Source of the DNA: Glandiceps talaboti | Lineage: Eukaryota > Hemichordata > Enteropneusta > Spengelidae | NCBI RefSeq assembly: GCF_964340395.1 | Contig: NC_135559.1 | Span: 2,540,001 to 2,604,000, forward strand | DNA length: 64,000 nt | Direction of reading: 5' to 3' | Shown: positions 54,031 through 64,000 of the stretch, piece after piece | Layout of the letters: each line of letters opens with the position of its first letter | Numbering within the stretch: the stretch's first letter is position 1 | Program-made: the position numbers and the translations under genes | Notes under the pieces: generated by a model | What the model saw: the letters and a program-made list of their open reading frames with translations, nothing else | Database searches by the model: none | Told to the model about the DNA's origin: nothing

Positions 54031-55399
54031 CAAGACAAGTGGTGAGTAGTTCTGTCATTTCAACATGTGTACCCTATTACTAAGAACAGACTATTTGATT
54101 TGATTTGACTTAATATTACATATCATTGCCACATGATATGAGCAGGTTTTTTTTTTAGACTCTCAGTCGGGCGTAATACCAAATTTCACTTGAGGAAGTA
54201 ATGATGATATGTTGATATCTTAAGACCTAGTTAACCAATAAGGAATCCCACTCACTCCAATGAGGAGTATAATTGTTAATGATAAAATGATGATAGTTTA
54301 CCTAGCTGTACACAAAGACAAAATTTGGTGTGTATCTTTGTCAAGACATTCTGACCTTCTTGGACCAGACTGACCTTGTGAAACCTTTCAGAATTAGTAT
54401 CATGTGACCTCTCTTAAAGTTACTGATGTCAATGAGATATTGAAATCTCGCCAAGCATATGACTTTTTTCCTTACAGGATAAAATATCAGAATTTTAACT
54501 CTAAAGTTCCTTCTCTAAGTGAAAAAAACAACCATAATTATAATTATGTATATAAAGTATTGAAACTAAAGATTGTGATTATCTAGCCCTCCTTGATGTG
54601 ATAGTTGTCATGGTGATTAGTTCAAATAAGAATTACAAATTAGTGTCACATGACAGGCATGTTTTCTCCTATACTTCCCCTCATTTATGGAAATATGGCA
54701 AATACCTTCAGAATGGTCCGAAAAAACTGATTTTTTTTCTCAATAGCCTTCAACTTATAACCAAGCAACACCTCTGAACTTAATTGCTTCACTGGAAATT
54801 TGTGATCTTAGAATTGATTGATCAATTGATTTATAACAATTGGGAGTGGAAAGGGAGGAGTGTGATTGCACTTTTATGTATCTATTATGTATTTTGTATG
54901 TAACAATTAATACTCAGCATGGTACAATACTCTGAAAATTCCATATTAAGTTTTCCTTATTGAGTTTAGTAATAGGTCAGCTTTGGGTGGGGGTACTGGG
55001 ATTTGAGAGGGGGAGGAAGGGAGGTAGACTTCTATCATAATATGCAAGTATGGTAAGTAATTAAAGTAATTTTTCTTTTAGTAATTCAACACAATGAGAA
55101 GTGTTCCAGAAAAGAAAGCACAAATAGCATATAGTTGTGAATGTGTCAAATCAATAATTTATAACTTCTTCTCTCCAGGCGTCTCTAAGTACAACTGCTA
55201 AGTAAACATACTGGTAATAGACTCCTATAGTATCCACTTTGCACTTGTAAATTGGCTACTACATTCCCACATACTGTTTTACAATTAGCTTTATAGACCC
55301 ACTATCTCATCATTGTAATGAGTGTATGTATTTGTCAAGTGGTTTACTGGTTTTAATATAAACTACCACAAGTCAACAGCTAAACCTCATCTTAGTCAG

Positions 55400-55790
55400 T
55401 GTGCCCTCAGTAGTGTGCCACTGACACACATAATTTCTACTGACACACCAAAATTTGGTGTTCTCCTATCTCCTACTATGTGGTGAGAAGTGTGCTCTCC
55501 AAGCCAATTTGACATGCCACTGACACACATAATTTCTACTGACACGCCAAAATTTGGTGTTCTCCTATCTCCTACTATGTGGTGAGTGTGCTCTCCAAGC
55601 CAATTTGAAGTGCCACTGACACACATAATTTCTACTTACACACCAAATTTGGTGTTCCCCTATCTCTTAATATGTGGTGACCAGTGTTCCCTCTAAGCCA
55701 ATTTGATACACCACTGACACACACAATTTCTAGTGTAATATCTGGTGTTCCCCCATCTCTTACTATGTGGTGACTCACAAGAAATGGCAG
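55400..55790. repeat. ~97-bp intronic minisatellite, four copies
   Basis: The word CTGACACACA or CTGACACACACA recurs at 55421, 55520, 55616 and 55713 (99, 96 and 97 bp apart). Each is followed by AATTTCTA, then TTTGGTGTTC, CCTATCTC and TATGTGGTGA. The AAATTTGGTGT word is partly self-complementary. A 76-codon minus-strand frame is a by-product of a period divisible by three in two copies. Confidence 0.88.
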
Positions 55791-55890
55791 TTTTTATCAT
55801 TTTGACTCACAGCAACAATATTTGACTATCATTAGAAGGGGGGGGGGAGGGAGAAAAATGATTTCTTTGTAAAGTTTAACAATTTCTAGA

Positions 55891-55990
55891 AATACTTTGT
55901 TCAAAAATTGTAGTCTATAGTTTTCTACTTCTAGAAATACTTCAGTTCAAAAATTGCAGTCTATAGTTTTCTACTTCTAGAAGTATTTCA
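55891..55990. repeat. ~45-bp tandem duplication
   Basis: AATACTTTGTTCAAAAATTG (55891) and AATACTTCAGTTCAAAAATT (55936) each continue through GTCTATAGTTTTCTACTTCT. A third, diverged start follows near 55981. Confidence 0.75.
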
Positions 55991-57958
55991 GTTAGGGTCC
56001 AAATCTTATTTTGAAGTTGATATTTACTTCAGGAGAAGACCAAATGTTAGTTAAAACTGCAGTAGCTGTAATGTAAACTTTTAACAATTTCTAGAATTAC
56101 TTTGGAACAAATTTAGAATATATTAACATTTTTAGGAGAACTTTGATGCAAACTTGTAATATTTGTCAATTTCCAGAAGTACTTTTGTTTAAGAGAATTA
56201 CTTTTGCCAATTTCGTGAATTGTTTTGTTCAATATTGTGACTCTTTTCTTACTTACATTAATATATCCCACCCTTCAGTGATGAACCATTATAGATACTA
56301 ATATCGTCAATTTTAATTTGTTGTAAGCGAAATGTAATGAACAGCCCACAAATTTATATACATTCCTGGAATAGAAACTGGAGCAAACAAGTCTATTTAT
56401 TTGTAACAAATAAAGAATAATCGTGATATTTAGAACACTTGAAACACCAATTTAATTAAACTACAGTAACAGTAAACATATTTATGTTGGCGCATGAAAA
56501 ATTTGGCGGAATGGCAATTTAGGATTTGACAGGCGCGCTTTAATTTTGTGGACAGTGCAATGGGAAAAGTAGACACTAACTTGTATTATGTCTTAGGTCT
56601 ACGGCCAGCCATCTTGAGAATAGAGATGTATGACAACTCTCAATGTATGTTAGCAGGACTTATTTCCACGGAGAAAGCTTTTGCGCGTATTTGTCTAAAA
56701 CATATGTAGAACAGAAAAACATAGAACTGAAGGTAATTATCAATAACAATTTGTGCTAATACAGTATTTACCAATACAAGATATATTAACAATAATGATA
56801 ATATAAATAATTATAATAACAAAATGATAATAATTACATACTAATGATTTATAATTTGATAAAATGACATTAAGAATTTGTACTAATTTAATATCTAAAA
56901 CTACTCATAACTATTAATATACACAATAATCTGAGTAATAATACTAAAAATATTAATGATTATTAATTTAATAAGATTAGGACAATATTTATGATAATTC
57001 AATAAGTAAAATGATACATAACTAATATTACGAATAAAAATAAAATTCTTGACATAACTAGTTAAGATGCTAACAATTAGTAATGTCTAAATCAAAAACT
57101 TATAAACTCTAAAACTCTAAAACTACTACAATTGTTTTTTTTCACAGACTTTGAAGAATTTTGAATCATAATATATTTTATTTTATTCTTACATGGAATT
57201 TATTTGTTTGTAATTTGTCGATGTGAAAGGTTTGTCAGACTTATATATCAGTTATTTAATGAATCAATGTTGTATTCTAATATGTATGCAATGTATGTAT
57301 ATGTCTGCAATCCCACTATGAATAACTTGGGAGTGATAATCTTTAACCCTTTCATGACTAGAGACGAGTTTTAAATAATATGGGGGACCCAATTTATATG
57401 AATATTTTCATAATTACAATAATATTACTTTATTAGGAACTAACATTTCTTTAGTTCCAGTCTAAAATGAATTCGATATATGCCAAAAACTTGCACAGAA
57501 ACAAGAATTTTGTTCAAACAATTTTAGCGGGAATGTTTTCAGTACTGAAGGGGTTATCTTATTTTCAATGTAAAACGAAGTTTGAAAACTAATTTTAAGA
57601 ATTAAATAGCAGATGTATTAAAGTGTTTACTTCTTGTTGATTGTCATAAGATTTATAACTTGCTGTAAATAAGTTGTCCCATCAGACTGATTTATAGTAC
57701 GATGTGAGAAAATGAAATGGAAGACTGCTTTGTGTTTACACACGTTTACCGACGTTACATGAACTGAAGATCAACATACAAGTCTTCTAATCCTTTTAAC
57801 GTTTAGAAATTCTGATTTACAAATTCTCTGAGGGAGTATATCAAACATAACTAAGTATATTATTGACCTAATATGGCAATAACTATTATCCAGACAATAA
57901 ATTTTAAAGGCCGTTCTTTGTTTGACAGTGCCATATTTCTCACATTTCAATTTTCCAG

Positions 57959-58126
57959 GGTAAGTGTACGCGGGAAAATTGTAAATATCTGCATCCCCCA
58001 CCACATCTCAAAAATCAACTTGAAATTAATGGACGTAACAATTTAGCAACTCAAAAGATGTTACAAAGCCTAAATCAACAGTTACCCCTGCAACCCTTTG
58101 TGCCAGGGCCAATAACAACACACGTG
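57959..58126 (+). CDS. mbl: Muscleblind coding exon 2: second half of zinc finger 2 and linker
   Basis: It encodes residues 54-109. It opens GKCTRENCKYLHPPPHLKNQ, completing zinc finger 2 with C56, C61 and H65 (CX7CX4CX3H with C48 of exon 1), and continues with LEINGRNNL, a hallmark muscleblind segment. The rest is a Gln/Leu/Pro-rich linker ending PGPITTHV. The acceptor is TTTTCCAG at 57957-57958, the donor CACGTG/GTAAGT at 58127. Length is 168 nt, phase 0 at both ends. The finger half-sequence and the junction frame agree exactly with exon 1. Confidence 0.95.
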
Positions 58127-59343
58127 GTAAGTATGTTCCTTGTTTTACAGAAAAATTAAAACGTTTTCTTTATAAAGTTACATACAATTCGTCGCGTCAG
58201 TGCAGAAAGGTTGTATTTGCTATGCAATTGTATAGGCAGATATGACCTTACTGCACTAACATGATGAATTCTCAACCAGTTTTAGTTGATGATAGACTGA
58301 AATTTCCTATTTGTGTTATATACAATCAGGTTAAAATTTATGTTCAGTCAGCCATTATTTTGGAGGAAAACAAATTACAATATACCTTTCCAGTAAATGA
58401 CGCCCTCTAGTGACTGTGTACAGACTAAAATGGGTGAAAGGTCATTAACGTCGTCTTATACCCTATTCCTTTAAAATTCCATGACTTTACCCTATTACTA
58501 CCCTATTTACAACTACAGAGGACGGTACCGGTTTGGGACTACATGACAGGGACATGTTGCATGCTTCCAATTGACTCCGTTGGCACTGACAAGGCCTCCC
58601 CAGCCAGTCCACATTATATACCGGAGTCACCCAGGCCTGCCTACCACAGCACCTGCGGGCTCCAAGTGAGTAATGCCTCCAAAGGCTTATAACTCCAGGA
58701 AACCGCTTAAATTAAACCGTACCCACAATGCCTTTAGGAAACTCATTCACTGATTTGGGGCTGGCCACAGTGTGGTAGGATTTCAAACAAAGACGTTAAC
58801 TTACGACATTGAAATGTGCGTTGAAGCACTGAAACGGCTGTATATGACATCTGACGAATGCCCATTTAATTTTTCTGTTATATTGAAAACCTTTTTATTT
58901 TGGGCTGAGAGCTGGGTAGAGCAATATTTCACAGTAGTACATCCCTGACGAGACATCAGTAACATTTGGATTTGTTTCCAAGAATTGTTTTGATTTGTTT
59001 GAGTAGAAATTTTCATCTGTAACGAACCCAGAGTCCATGAACATTCATTTTCGCAATTGTTCACCTGCTTTAATTGTCACTGCATAAGTAGAGGGTGTTA
59101 GTTTAGTGGAAAGGTGTAATGGGATGACACATCAAACAAAGACAAAACTTTTACCCATGGTGTCAGGTGATTTTTGTGAATCTCAAGTTGCTCCAGAGTG
59201 CTGTATTATTATGCTGTAAATCCATAAAATTCTACTTGAGATATGACTTCACTAATGCACTTTTTAGATATTTAAAACAAATCCATACATATGACATCAA
59301 ATTCACAGCCATCATTAATGCTAACATTTTTTTAATTTGACAG
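58127..59343 (+). other. mbl: Muscleblind intron 2 (host of the proposed cassette exon)
   Basis: Bounded by GTAAGT at 58127 and TTTGACAG at 59343. Apart from the proposed exon at 58519-58665, nothing was recognised. Confidence 0.85.
58519..58665 (+). CDS. mbl: Proposed muscleblind cassette exon of unknown function
   Basis: A 147-nt GC-rich block bounded by a good pyrimidine tract plus ACTACAG (acceptor 58517-58518) and CTCCAA/GTGAGT (donor 58666). It has one open phase-0 frame of 49 codons: RTVPVWDYMTGTCCMLPIDS, then a Ser/Pro-rich part ending YHSTCGLQ. It inserts between exons 2 and 3 without shifting the frame, placing new residues 110-158 in the linker between the two zinc-finger pairs. 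I do not recognise the segment. It has three cysteines but no CCCH pattern. It is flanked by introns of 392 and 678 nt. Its composition and splice sites support a real exon. Cassette status is inferred because the neighbours also join in frame without it. Confidence 0.7.
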
Positions 59344-59517
59344 AGTCCACAGTTTGTGAATTCACCTGCCGTTACTGCTGCTTTCAATCCGTATTTACAA
59401 CACCATACACAACCGACAATATCCAACGAAAATGTACACATGAGTGTTCCTGGCATGGTCCCGACTCCACCCCACATGTTACCACCACATAAGCTACAGA
59501 GAAATGACCGATTAGAG
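59344..59517 (+). CDS. mbl: Muscleblind coding exon 3: inter-pair linker
   Basis: It encodes 58 codons (residues 159-216 when the cassette is counted). SPQFVNSPAVTAAFNPYLQ matches the vertebrate MBNL linker motif AAFNPYL. A Met/Pro/His-rich stretch follows, and the exon ends KLQRNDRLE, the lead-in to zinc finger 3 (vertebrates have KLMRTDRLE). Acceptor TTTGACAG at 59342-59343, donor GAG/GTTAGT at 59518, both phase 0. The linker in this family sets the spacing of the two finger pairs and contributes to splicing activity. Confidence 0.95.
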
Positions 59518-60375
59518 GTTAGTTACAAATTATTTCTCATTATTCATACGTTTTTTTTGAGTTATTGTATGCATTTAAGGATGTAGATTAGGGCTGGTAG
59601 CCAACAATAAACATCTTGCCAGCTACTTTTTCAGGATTTCTGTTTGAAAAATTGTTTGTTTAGCAAATTGTAGAGCAAATTCATGGTCTCTCTCATCAGT
59701 GTTACCACCTATCTTTCCAATGTCACCTGCTACTTTTACATCAGCTGTGTCCTAGTGCATCTACACTCATGGTACTGAATATGCTTCATTGCAGCCAATT
59801 AACCATTGCACAATAGGTGCTAATACTAGTGTTGGCTAACTTGTTTGGCATTGAGATTATATGTAAATGTGCTCTTTGGGTGAAAATTAAGGTTGTAATT
59901 GAATAGAAAAAGGCTTTATAGCAACACCTCATATCTTTTTTGCTAATTGATCTCACCCCCCCCCCCCACCACCCCAAATAAACGAGATAATGTTTAATAT
60001 CATATCTTTGAAGTTTCTTACATTATTTAAGAGACCAGTTATTCTGAAATGTTGTTGTTATGCCGAGACATATCAGCACAGATAAATACAAATAAATCAA
60101 AACTTTGTACTTCACTAAATGCTTCTATAAATCCCACCTTTTAACCTGAGTCCTAAGGATATGAAGTCATAATGTTCTGTGTGTACAACTTCCAAATAAT
60201 GCCCAATACAGGTGGTAGACTTTATAGACCCCTATCTGTTAATGTTAAATGTAGTTCATTGAGTTCATTTGTCTTTTGAAATAACATTTTTATTATCATC
60301 AGATTCTTGAAATGTATGTTTCAAATGTGTTATAGTGATTACTATGCTAATAACCTTACATATTTGGCAACACAG
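59518..60375 (+). other. mbl: Muscleblind intron 3
   Basis: An 858-nt intron bounded by GTTAGT and GCAACACAG. It includes a C-rich run near 59957-59968. No further exon was recognised. Confidence 0.85.
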
Positions 60376-60624
60376 GTGTGTCGTGAATTCCAGCGTGGGA
60401 ATTGCACTCGTGGTGAAAACGATTGTAAGTTTGCTCACCCTGGTGATCATGTTACCATAGATACAACTGACAATAGCGTTACCGTATGTATGGACTACAT
60501 CAAGGGACGATGTTCACGTGATAAATGTAAATATTTCCATCCACCGCCGCATCTCCAGGCACGCATCAAAGCGGCACAACACCAAGCGTCACAGGCTTCA
60601 GCGGCTGCTGCTGCTGCAGCCATG
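60376..60624 (+). CDS. mbl: Muscleblind coding exon 4: zinc fingers 3 and 4 and Ala tract
   Basis: It encodes 83 codons beginning [20 protein letters not shown]. Zinc finger 3 uses exon residues C2, C10, C17 and H21 (CX7CX6CX3H). Zinc finger 4 uses C38, C46, C51 and H55 (CX7CX4CX3H), within [32 protein letters not shown] and a seven-Ala tract ending in Met follow, as in vertebrate MBNL. In the full numbering the ligands are C218, C226, C233, H237 and C254, C262, C267, H271. Acceptor ACACAG at 60374-60375, donor ATG/GTATGT at 60625. Read-through would add a short unconserved tail ending at 60714. Confidence 0.97.
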
Positions 60625-60822
60625 GTATGTACCTACATAGTGAATCAGCATCAGCTGCTGCAAATTTCAAACAATGTTACCATCGGAAATGAAAAAAAAA
60701 ATGAAAAGGAATGAAATTTCGCCACTATTAAATGCATGTGGTTGTTTTTTGATCATTATAATCATATTGTATCTTATCATATGTGATTCATTTCAAAATC
60801 ATTATGATCAAGCTGCATGTAG

Positions 60823-60849
60823 ATTAGATTAGATTAGATTAGATTAGAT
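60823..60849. repeat. (GATTA)n short tandem repeat
   Basis: Five GATTA units inside intron 4. They are not telomeric (TTAGGG-type), only a local pentamer expansion. Confidence 0.85.
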
Positions 60850-62354
60850 GTGAAGTTGAACTCATCTATCACTGCTTCTTTTAAAAAGACATTTATTCTT
60901 TGTGTTTCTTTACGTTGCTGTAAATGCTGCTTACAGTGCTAAAAAGCGTAGTTACTTTTCATTTTTCTTGTCTATGCTCTTTTCTTGTTGCAGCTTTCTG
61001 CTTAGCTTAGCAACAGCCATCATGCTCACCAAACCTTCAAATAAAAAAAAAACCAAACACCTTTTTAACCGAAACACTGAAAGAGAAGAATGTTTTGACA
61101 AACAAACTAACTTGAGACTGGACGTATTAATTTTGTTTTCTTTAACATTATACAAGTATATACATGTATGAGGGTTTGATGAAACGGCATCTTTAGATTA
61201 TCTTCACTCACATAGAAAATTAACCCCAAAATGGTACAAGATAAAAGGCTTGCTGCATGCGTTATGATTTGCAATGGCTTCATATTTTCAAGCTTATTTT
61301 AGTTTAGCTTTTCTTAATGTTTCTCACTTACAGTTTGCTGTTCTGTTCTGTTCTTATCTCCAATCTTAAATGTCATTGTTGTTGTGTTGATATTTTCTCT
61401 CTTTAAATGTCTTATCATTAATTAATGTGTGTATGTTTATAACGTACTTGTAGCTTTTTTCAGTTGCTTTTATGAACGTGGAGATTGATTTTATTCACAA
61501 GTGTTTACAATTTTAATAATAACTTTGTCTTACTATCTTCTTAGTTTGAGCACTAGCTGTTGTACGTTGTTTTAATGCATGTGTAACAGGTAGCATTTTT
61601 GATGTTGACATGAAGTGGATCAATCTCAATGCCTGCACACCATTGAACGTTTGTAGATGAATTAGAGACTCATATCACTCTGATTTCTCTATCTCGATGG
61701 AATTCACCGACGAAAACACAAGTTCTTATTTTGCCTTTTCTGGGTTGAGATGAGAGCAATGCATGAACGGCTGGTTATCAACACTGCCACGCCCCAACAA
61801 TTGGAAATTATATCACTGTAGTAAAATCCAAAACTCTATTTTCTTCGCTTCTGTTTCTCATTGATATAAATGCCATTGGGAACCAGGTAAATTCTGTATA
61901 TCACCCAAAATTACACACTTTTCTTGCCTTTCTCTCTCAACATATACTTAAAAAAAATAAACAAAACTTTCCGAGATTCTGTAAATGTCTTTGTTTAAGA
62001 TCGCAACAAATAAAAAACTCAAAGCATAAGCTTTAAAGTTTTCCTGTCCTGTGCATGTCAAAATTTCCTGATTAGAGGATGTATCAAGTAAGATGCTTTC
62101 ACTGTTTGCATGGTAAATGGCTTATTATTTTAAATCATACAAAGTAGAAAGGCAAGAAAGTGATACTGATAATCTAGGTGTCTCTGCATGTCTGGTTTAC
62201 AAGACAACATACACCAGCTTTGAATGAGCAGGCTGTATATTTTTTTCGTTTCTTTTTCTGTGTATCTTAGATTTCACAGTCGAGCTGTTTATATTCATGT
62301 TGGGCAATGCATTGTTCCTTCTCTGATATATAGGCTTTATATTGTTCACCTCAG

Positions 62355-62515
62355 AACACCATTGATTGCATGAATGTCACTTACATCCCTCCTTTTGCTC
62401 TTTTTTTGTTTCCCATGATGCATTGCTGTGCTTGCTGTTTATGTTAATGACTCTGCCTGTCCCATGCTGCAATCCCATTGGCCCATTGCCATCATGTGCT
62501 ACGCATACTAATAAG
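62355..62515 (+). promoter_or_regulatory. mbl: AG-exclusion zone with YGCY cluster upstream of NLS exon
   Basis: After TCAG at 62351-62354 no AG occurs until the acceptor AATAAG at 62514-62515. Within it lie TGCT at 62396, 62424, 62429, 62433, 62465 and 62497 and TGCC at 62454 and 62487, all matching the YGCY motif bound by muscleblind proteins. A long AG-free zone implies a branch point far upstream of the exon. In vertebrate MBNL1 the NLS exon is preceded by such a distant-branch-point, MBNL-bound region that mediates autoregulated skipping. The match here is architectural, and protein binding is inferred. Confidence 0.65.
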
Positions 62516-62584
62516 CTTCCGACCACGCCTGATAAGAGCAACAAGAAGCGAGCCAGAGACCCTGCCGATGAGATACTACACCTG
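62516..62584 (+). CDS. mbl: Proposed muscleblind NLS cassette exon
   Basis: It encodes 23 phase-0 codons, LPTTPDKSNKKRARDPADEI then LHL (residues 300-322 with both cassettes). The basic cluster NKKRARDP resembles a nuclear localisation signal. It sits where vertebrate MBNL1 has its 54-nt alternative exon with SLKRPLEATFDL. The acceptor is CTAATAAG (weak, few pyrimidines immediately adjacent), and the donor CTG/GTACTG at 62585 is a weak GT site, both typical of regulated exons. Skipping it joins exon 4 to the next exon in frame and removes the basic cluster, which would be expected to shift the protein towards the cytoplasm. If the exon is not spliced at 62584 the frame stays open to a stop near 62650. 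Confidence 0.7.
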
Positions 62585-63099
62585 GTACTGAACTGTCCTT
62601 GCTTTAATGAGCCTTTCATTCCTGATCAAGATTTGGAACAAAAAAAACAATAAAAATTTTATTGATTGATCAGTAATTTCATTTTTGATCTATTAATCAA
62701 CCAATCAATCAATCATTATTCTAACAGATCAAAGAATCAATGAAGCGATCAATCAATCAATCAATCAATCAATCAATTAATTGATCAGTGAATTGATTTG
62801 AAATGATTTGTGTGTAGTTTTAGGTTATGATTTGTGGATGAAGTGATATTAAAATCCAAAGATTTTTATGAGAAATGATCACATATACTATACAAATATG
62901 AAATGTCTGTTATGACTACAATGGATGTATTTCACAGATTTGAAATTTGATTTACAAGATGTTGTTTGTCACAGTGTTGTGACCTGGCTTTTCAATTCGG
63001 AGAGAATCAATTGAGACATAGATATGTGTGTACTGATGTATGTTCTGTATACATATAGTGTCTATGTGTTGTTTCACATGTTTTATCTCACTTCTCTAG
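62585..63099 (+). other. mbl: Muscleblind intron 5
   Basis: A 515-nt intron from GTACTG to TTCTCTAG, with a self-complementary TGAT/ATCA repeat region near its 5' end. Confidence 0.7.
62655..62800. repeat. (ATCA)n/(TGAT)n self-complementary repeat
   Basis: ATTGATTGATCAG at about 62661-62673 faces two AATC arrays (62696-62716 and about 62737-62776) and a closing TTAATTGATCAGTGAATTGA. The transcript could form one or more hairpins about 80-190 nt downstream of the NLS-exon donor. Confidence 0.8.
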
Positions 63100-63223
63100 G
63101 CCCTACCAGGGATTATTCCATTACCAAAGAAGGGTCCTGCCGCAATGATTGGTGCTAATCCGTATCAGCAAGCCCTGGCTACTTTACAGTTTGCACAACC
63201 GACTCCATTGGTAGCTACACCAT
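63100..63223 (+). CDS. mbl: Muscleblind coding exon 6: start of C-terminal domain
   Basis: It encodes 41 codons plus one base (donor phase 1). It begins ALPGIIPLPKKGPAAMIGAN and continues PYQQALATLQFAQPTPLVAT, matching in order the vertebrate MBNL stretch with LPKRPALEK and FQYQQALANMQLQ. PLPKK may form the second basic part of a bipartite NLS with NKKRAR of the preceding exon. Acceptor TTCTCTAG at 63098-63099, donor CCAT/GTAAGT at 63224. The gene continues beyond the right edge. Confidence 0.93.
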
Positions 63224-64000
63224 GTAAGTGGTCAATTCATACTCAGGCCAATATAGAAATACAGATATGTGATGAATTATTACTAGTATTCAAAAACTGT
63301 GAACTGCCATCTTGGGTATGTTTGTGTCCAGCTCTGTGGAAGTGACAAGGACTCCTAAAGCTTGGCACTCAGTATTAGTGTTAAATTTTTCCTGAAGATA
63401 ACTGAAGTTTGGTGGTGATTTGTGCAAACCAAGTATTGGTCATAGTCAAGAGGTGTAACATCAGTCATGCAGCAGATAATCAGAATTAACCAATATTTGG
63501 AAAAGTTCTGACTTTAACATGACAAAGCAATATTGAATTAAGAGTAAACATCGTATCACATATCTAGTTTCTATATTGTCTGAGCTATCTAACACCAAAA
63601 TCAACTATGTGGGCACAATGATTGCTTCCATACCACATGATTGGTTTGGTTGAAGGTAACTCATTCACAACTGTGTCATGTCTCACATTCACCATCTCCC
63701 ATCCTTTACTTTCTAGTCCATTCATTCACCTTTTCTCATCTTCCTTGTGAAAATGAATTGGTTGAACTTTTATGGAATAAAGTTACACCACATTTCATAG
63801 ATGATTTCCAATATCATTATTATTTTTACATTTTTTTTCATGTTATTATTTTTTTTTCAATGTAATAAATGCAAATGTAGAAAACTAACAACTATTAGTA
63901 ATAATTATTTCAGCCTATTTTGAATGAAAATTATTTTTAAAAATTGACCATTTTGCGAACACCGCAAACGTTATGGCAGACAGACTACTTTTTCCAAGGT
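63224..64000 (+). other. mbl: Muscleblind intron 6 (incomplete)
   Basis: No acceptor with a recognisable muscleblind coding segment was found before the window end, so the remaining C-terminal exons lie outside. Confidence 0.75.

Larger units (their letters stand above)
53317..57958 (+). other. mbl: Muscleblind intron 1
   Basis: A 4.6-kb intron bounded by GTATGT and TTTTCCAG. It contains three degenerate ~135-bp repeats (about 53667-54030), a 97-bp minisatellite (55400-55790), a G9 run near 55838-55847, a ~45-bp duplication near 55890-55980 and a very AT-rich segment at 56740-57130. Confidence 0.9.
60625..62515 (+). other. mbl: Muscleblind intron 4 with AG-free, YGCY-rich 3' end
   Basis: A 1.9-kb intron. 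It has a five-copy ATTAG repeat at 60824-60848. The last 160 nt (62355-62513) contain no AG dinucleotide and carry eight YGCY words, described separately. No other exon was convincing. Confidence 0.75.
52826..64000 (+). other. mbl: Muscleblind (MBNL) gene, 5' part; 3' end outside window
   Basis: This is a spliced gene for a muscleblind-family RNA-binding protein, which in animals controls alternative splicing and localisation of mRNAs by binding YGCY motifs through CCCH zinc fingers. Seven exons are proposed here, all with phase-0 junctions except the last donor (phase 1). Joined, they give 363 codons with both cassette exons or 291 without, with no stop. The four zinc fingers, the inter-pair linker with AFNPYL, the [16 protein letters not shown] segment and the Ala tract match vertebrate MBNL order. 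Vertebrate MBNL1 is about 390 residues, so roughly the last quarter should lie to the right of the window. Confidence 0.95.

Noticed and set aside
60625-60714. Alternative C-terminus by read-through after the zinc-finger-4 exon
   Set aside because: The open extension of about 30 codons is unconserved-looking and Lys/Asn-rich, and the GTATGT donor is strong. It is probably just intron.
60823-60849. Interstitial telomere repeat
   Set aside because: The unit is GATTA, five bases, not TTAGGG or a known animal telomere unit.
63224-63345. Read-through extension after coding exon 6
   Set aside because: A strong GTAAGT donor sits at the end of the conserved segment, and the following 40 codons bear no resemblance to muscleblind.

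Overview
The window is animal (bilaterian invertebrate) nuclear DNA. It is AT-rich, gene-poor and very rich in microsatellites. It has spliced coding exons with GT/AG borders and no prokaryotic-style gene layout. I cannot fix the species: the protein resembles both vertebrate and protostome muscleblind proteins, and the intron sizes and repeats only suggest a moderately large marine-invertebrate-type genome.

The one gene I can support is the 5' part of a muscleblind / MBNL orthologue on the + strand, from about 52826 to beyond the right edge. Five constitutive-looking coding exons (53158-53316, 57959-58126, 59344-59517, 60376-60624, 63100-63223) encode four CCCH zinc fingers in two tandem pairs, the inter-pair linker, an Ala-rich tract and the start of the C-terminal domain. 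Two further phase-0 cassette-type exons are proposed. One (58519-58665) is an unrecognised Cys-containing 49-codon exon. The other (62516-62584) carries a basic NKKRARDP-like nuclear-localisation segment and corresponds in position to the vertebrate MBNL NLS exon. The NLS exon lies behind a 160-nt stretch with no AG, holding eight YGCY motifs. This is the architecture expected of MBNL autoregulated splicing, and I consider it the most interesting part of the window. The reading frame stays open across all junctions (363 codons with both cassettes, 291 without), and the 3' end is missing.

Layout. 1-3836: a large inverted (foldback) satellite/transposon-like structure built from 155-bp units of five 31-bp monomers. 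3837-13100: non-coding DNA with many long microsatellites, including a ladder of successively mutated tetranucleotides at 6816-7102. 13648-14160: a decayed non-LTR retrotransposon reverse-transcriptase C-terminus on the minus strand, with its tail duplicated. 14161-24100: featureless AT-rich DNA with one CpG cluster and triplet/pentamer repeats. 24165-24521: a CpG-rich TATA-containing block that could be an upstream promoter and non-coding first exon. 24522-50688: long non-coding DNA, possibly MBNL first intron, with microsatellites, a minisatellite and weaker first-exon candidates. 50689-50971: a MITE-like element with a perfect 17-bp inverted repeat. 52509-52770: a degenerate triplicated motif. 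52826-64000: the MBNL exons and introns, with intronic minisatellites.

No rRNA, tRNA, CRISPR array or second protein-coding gene was found. Most open frames in the window come from simple repeats.
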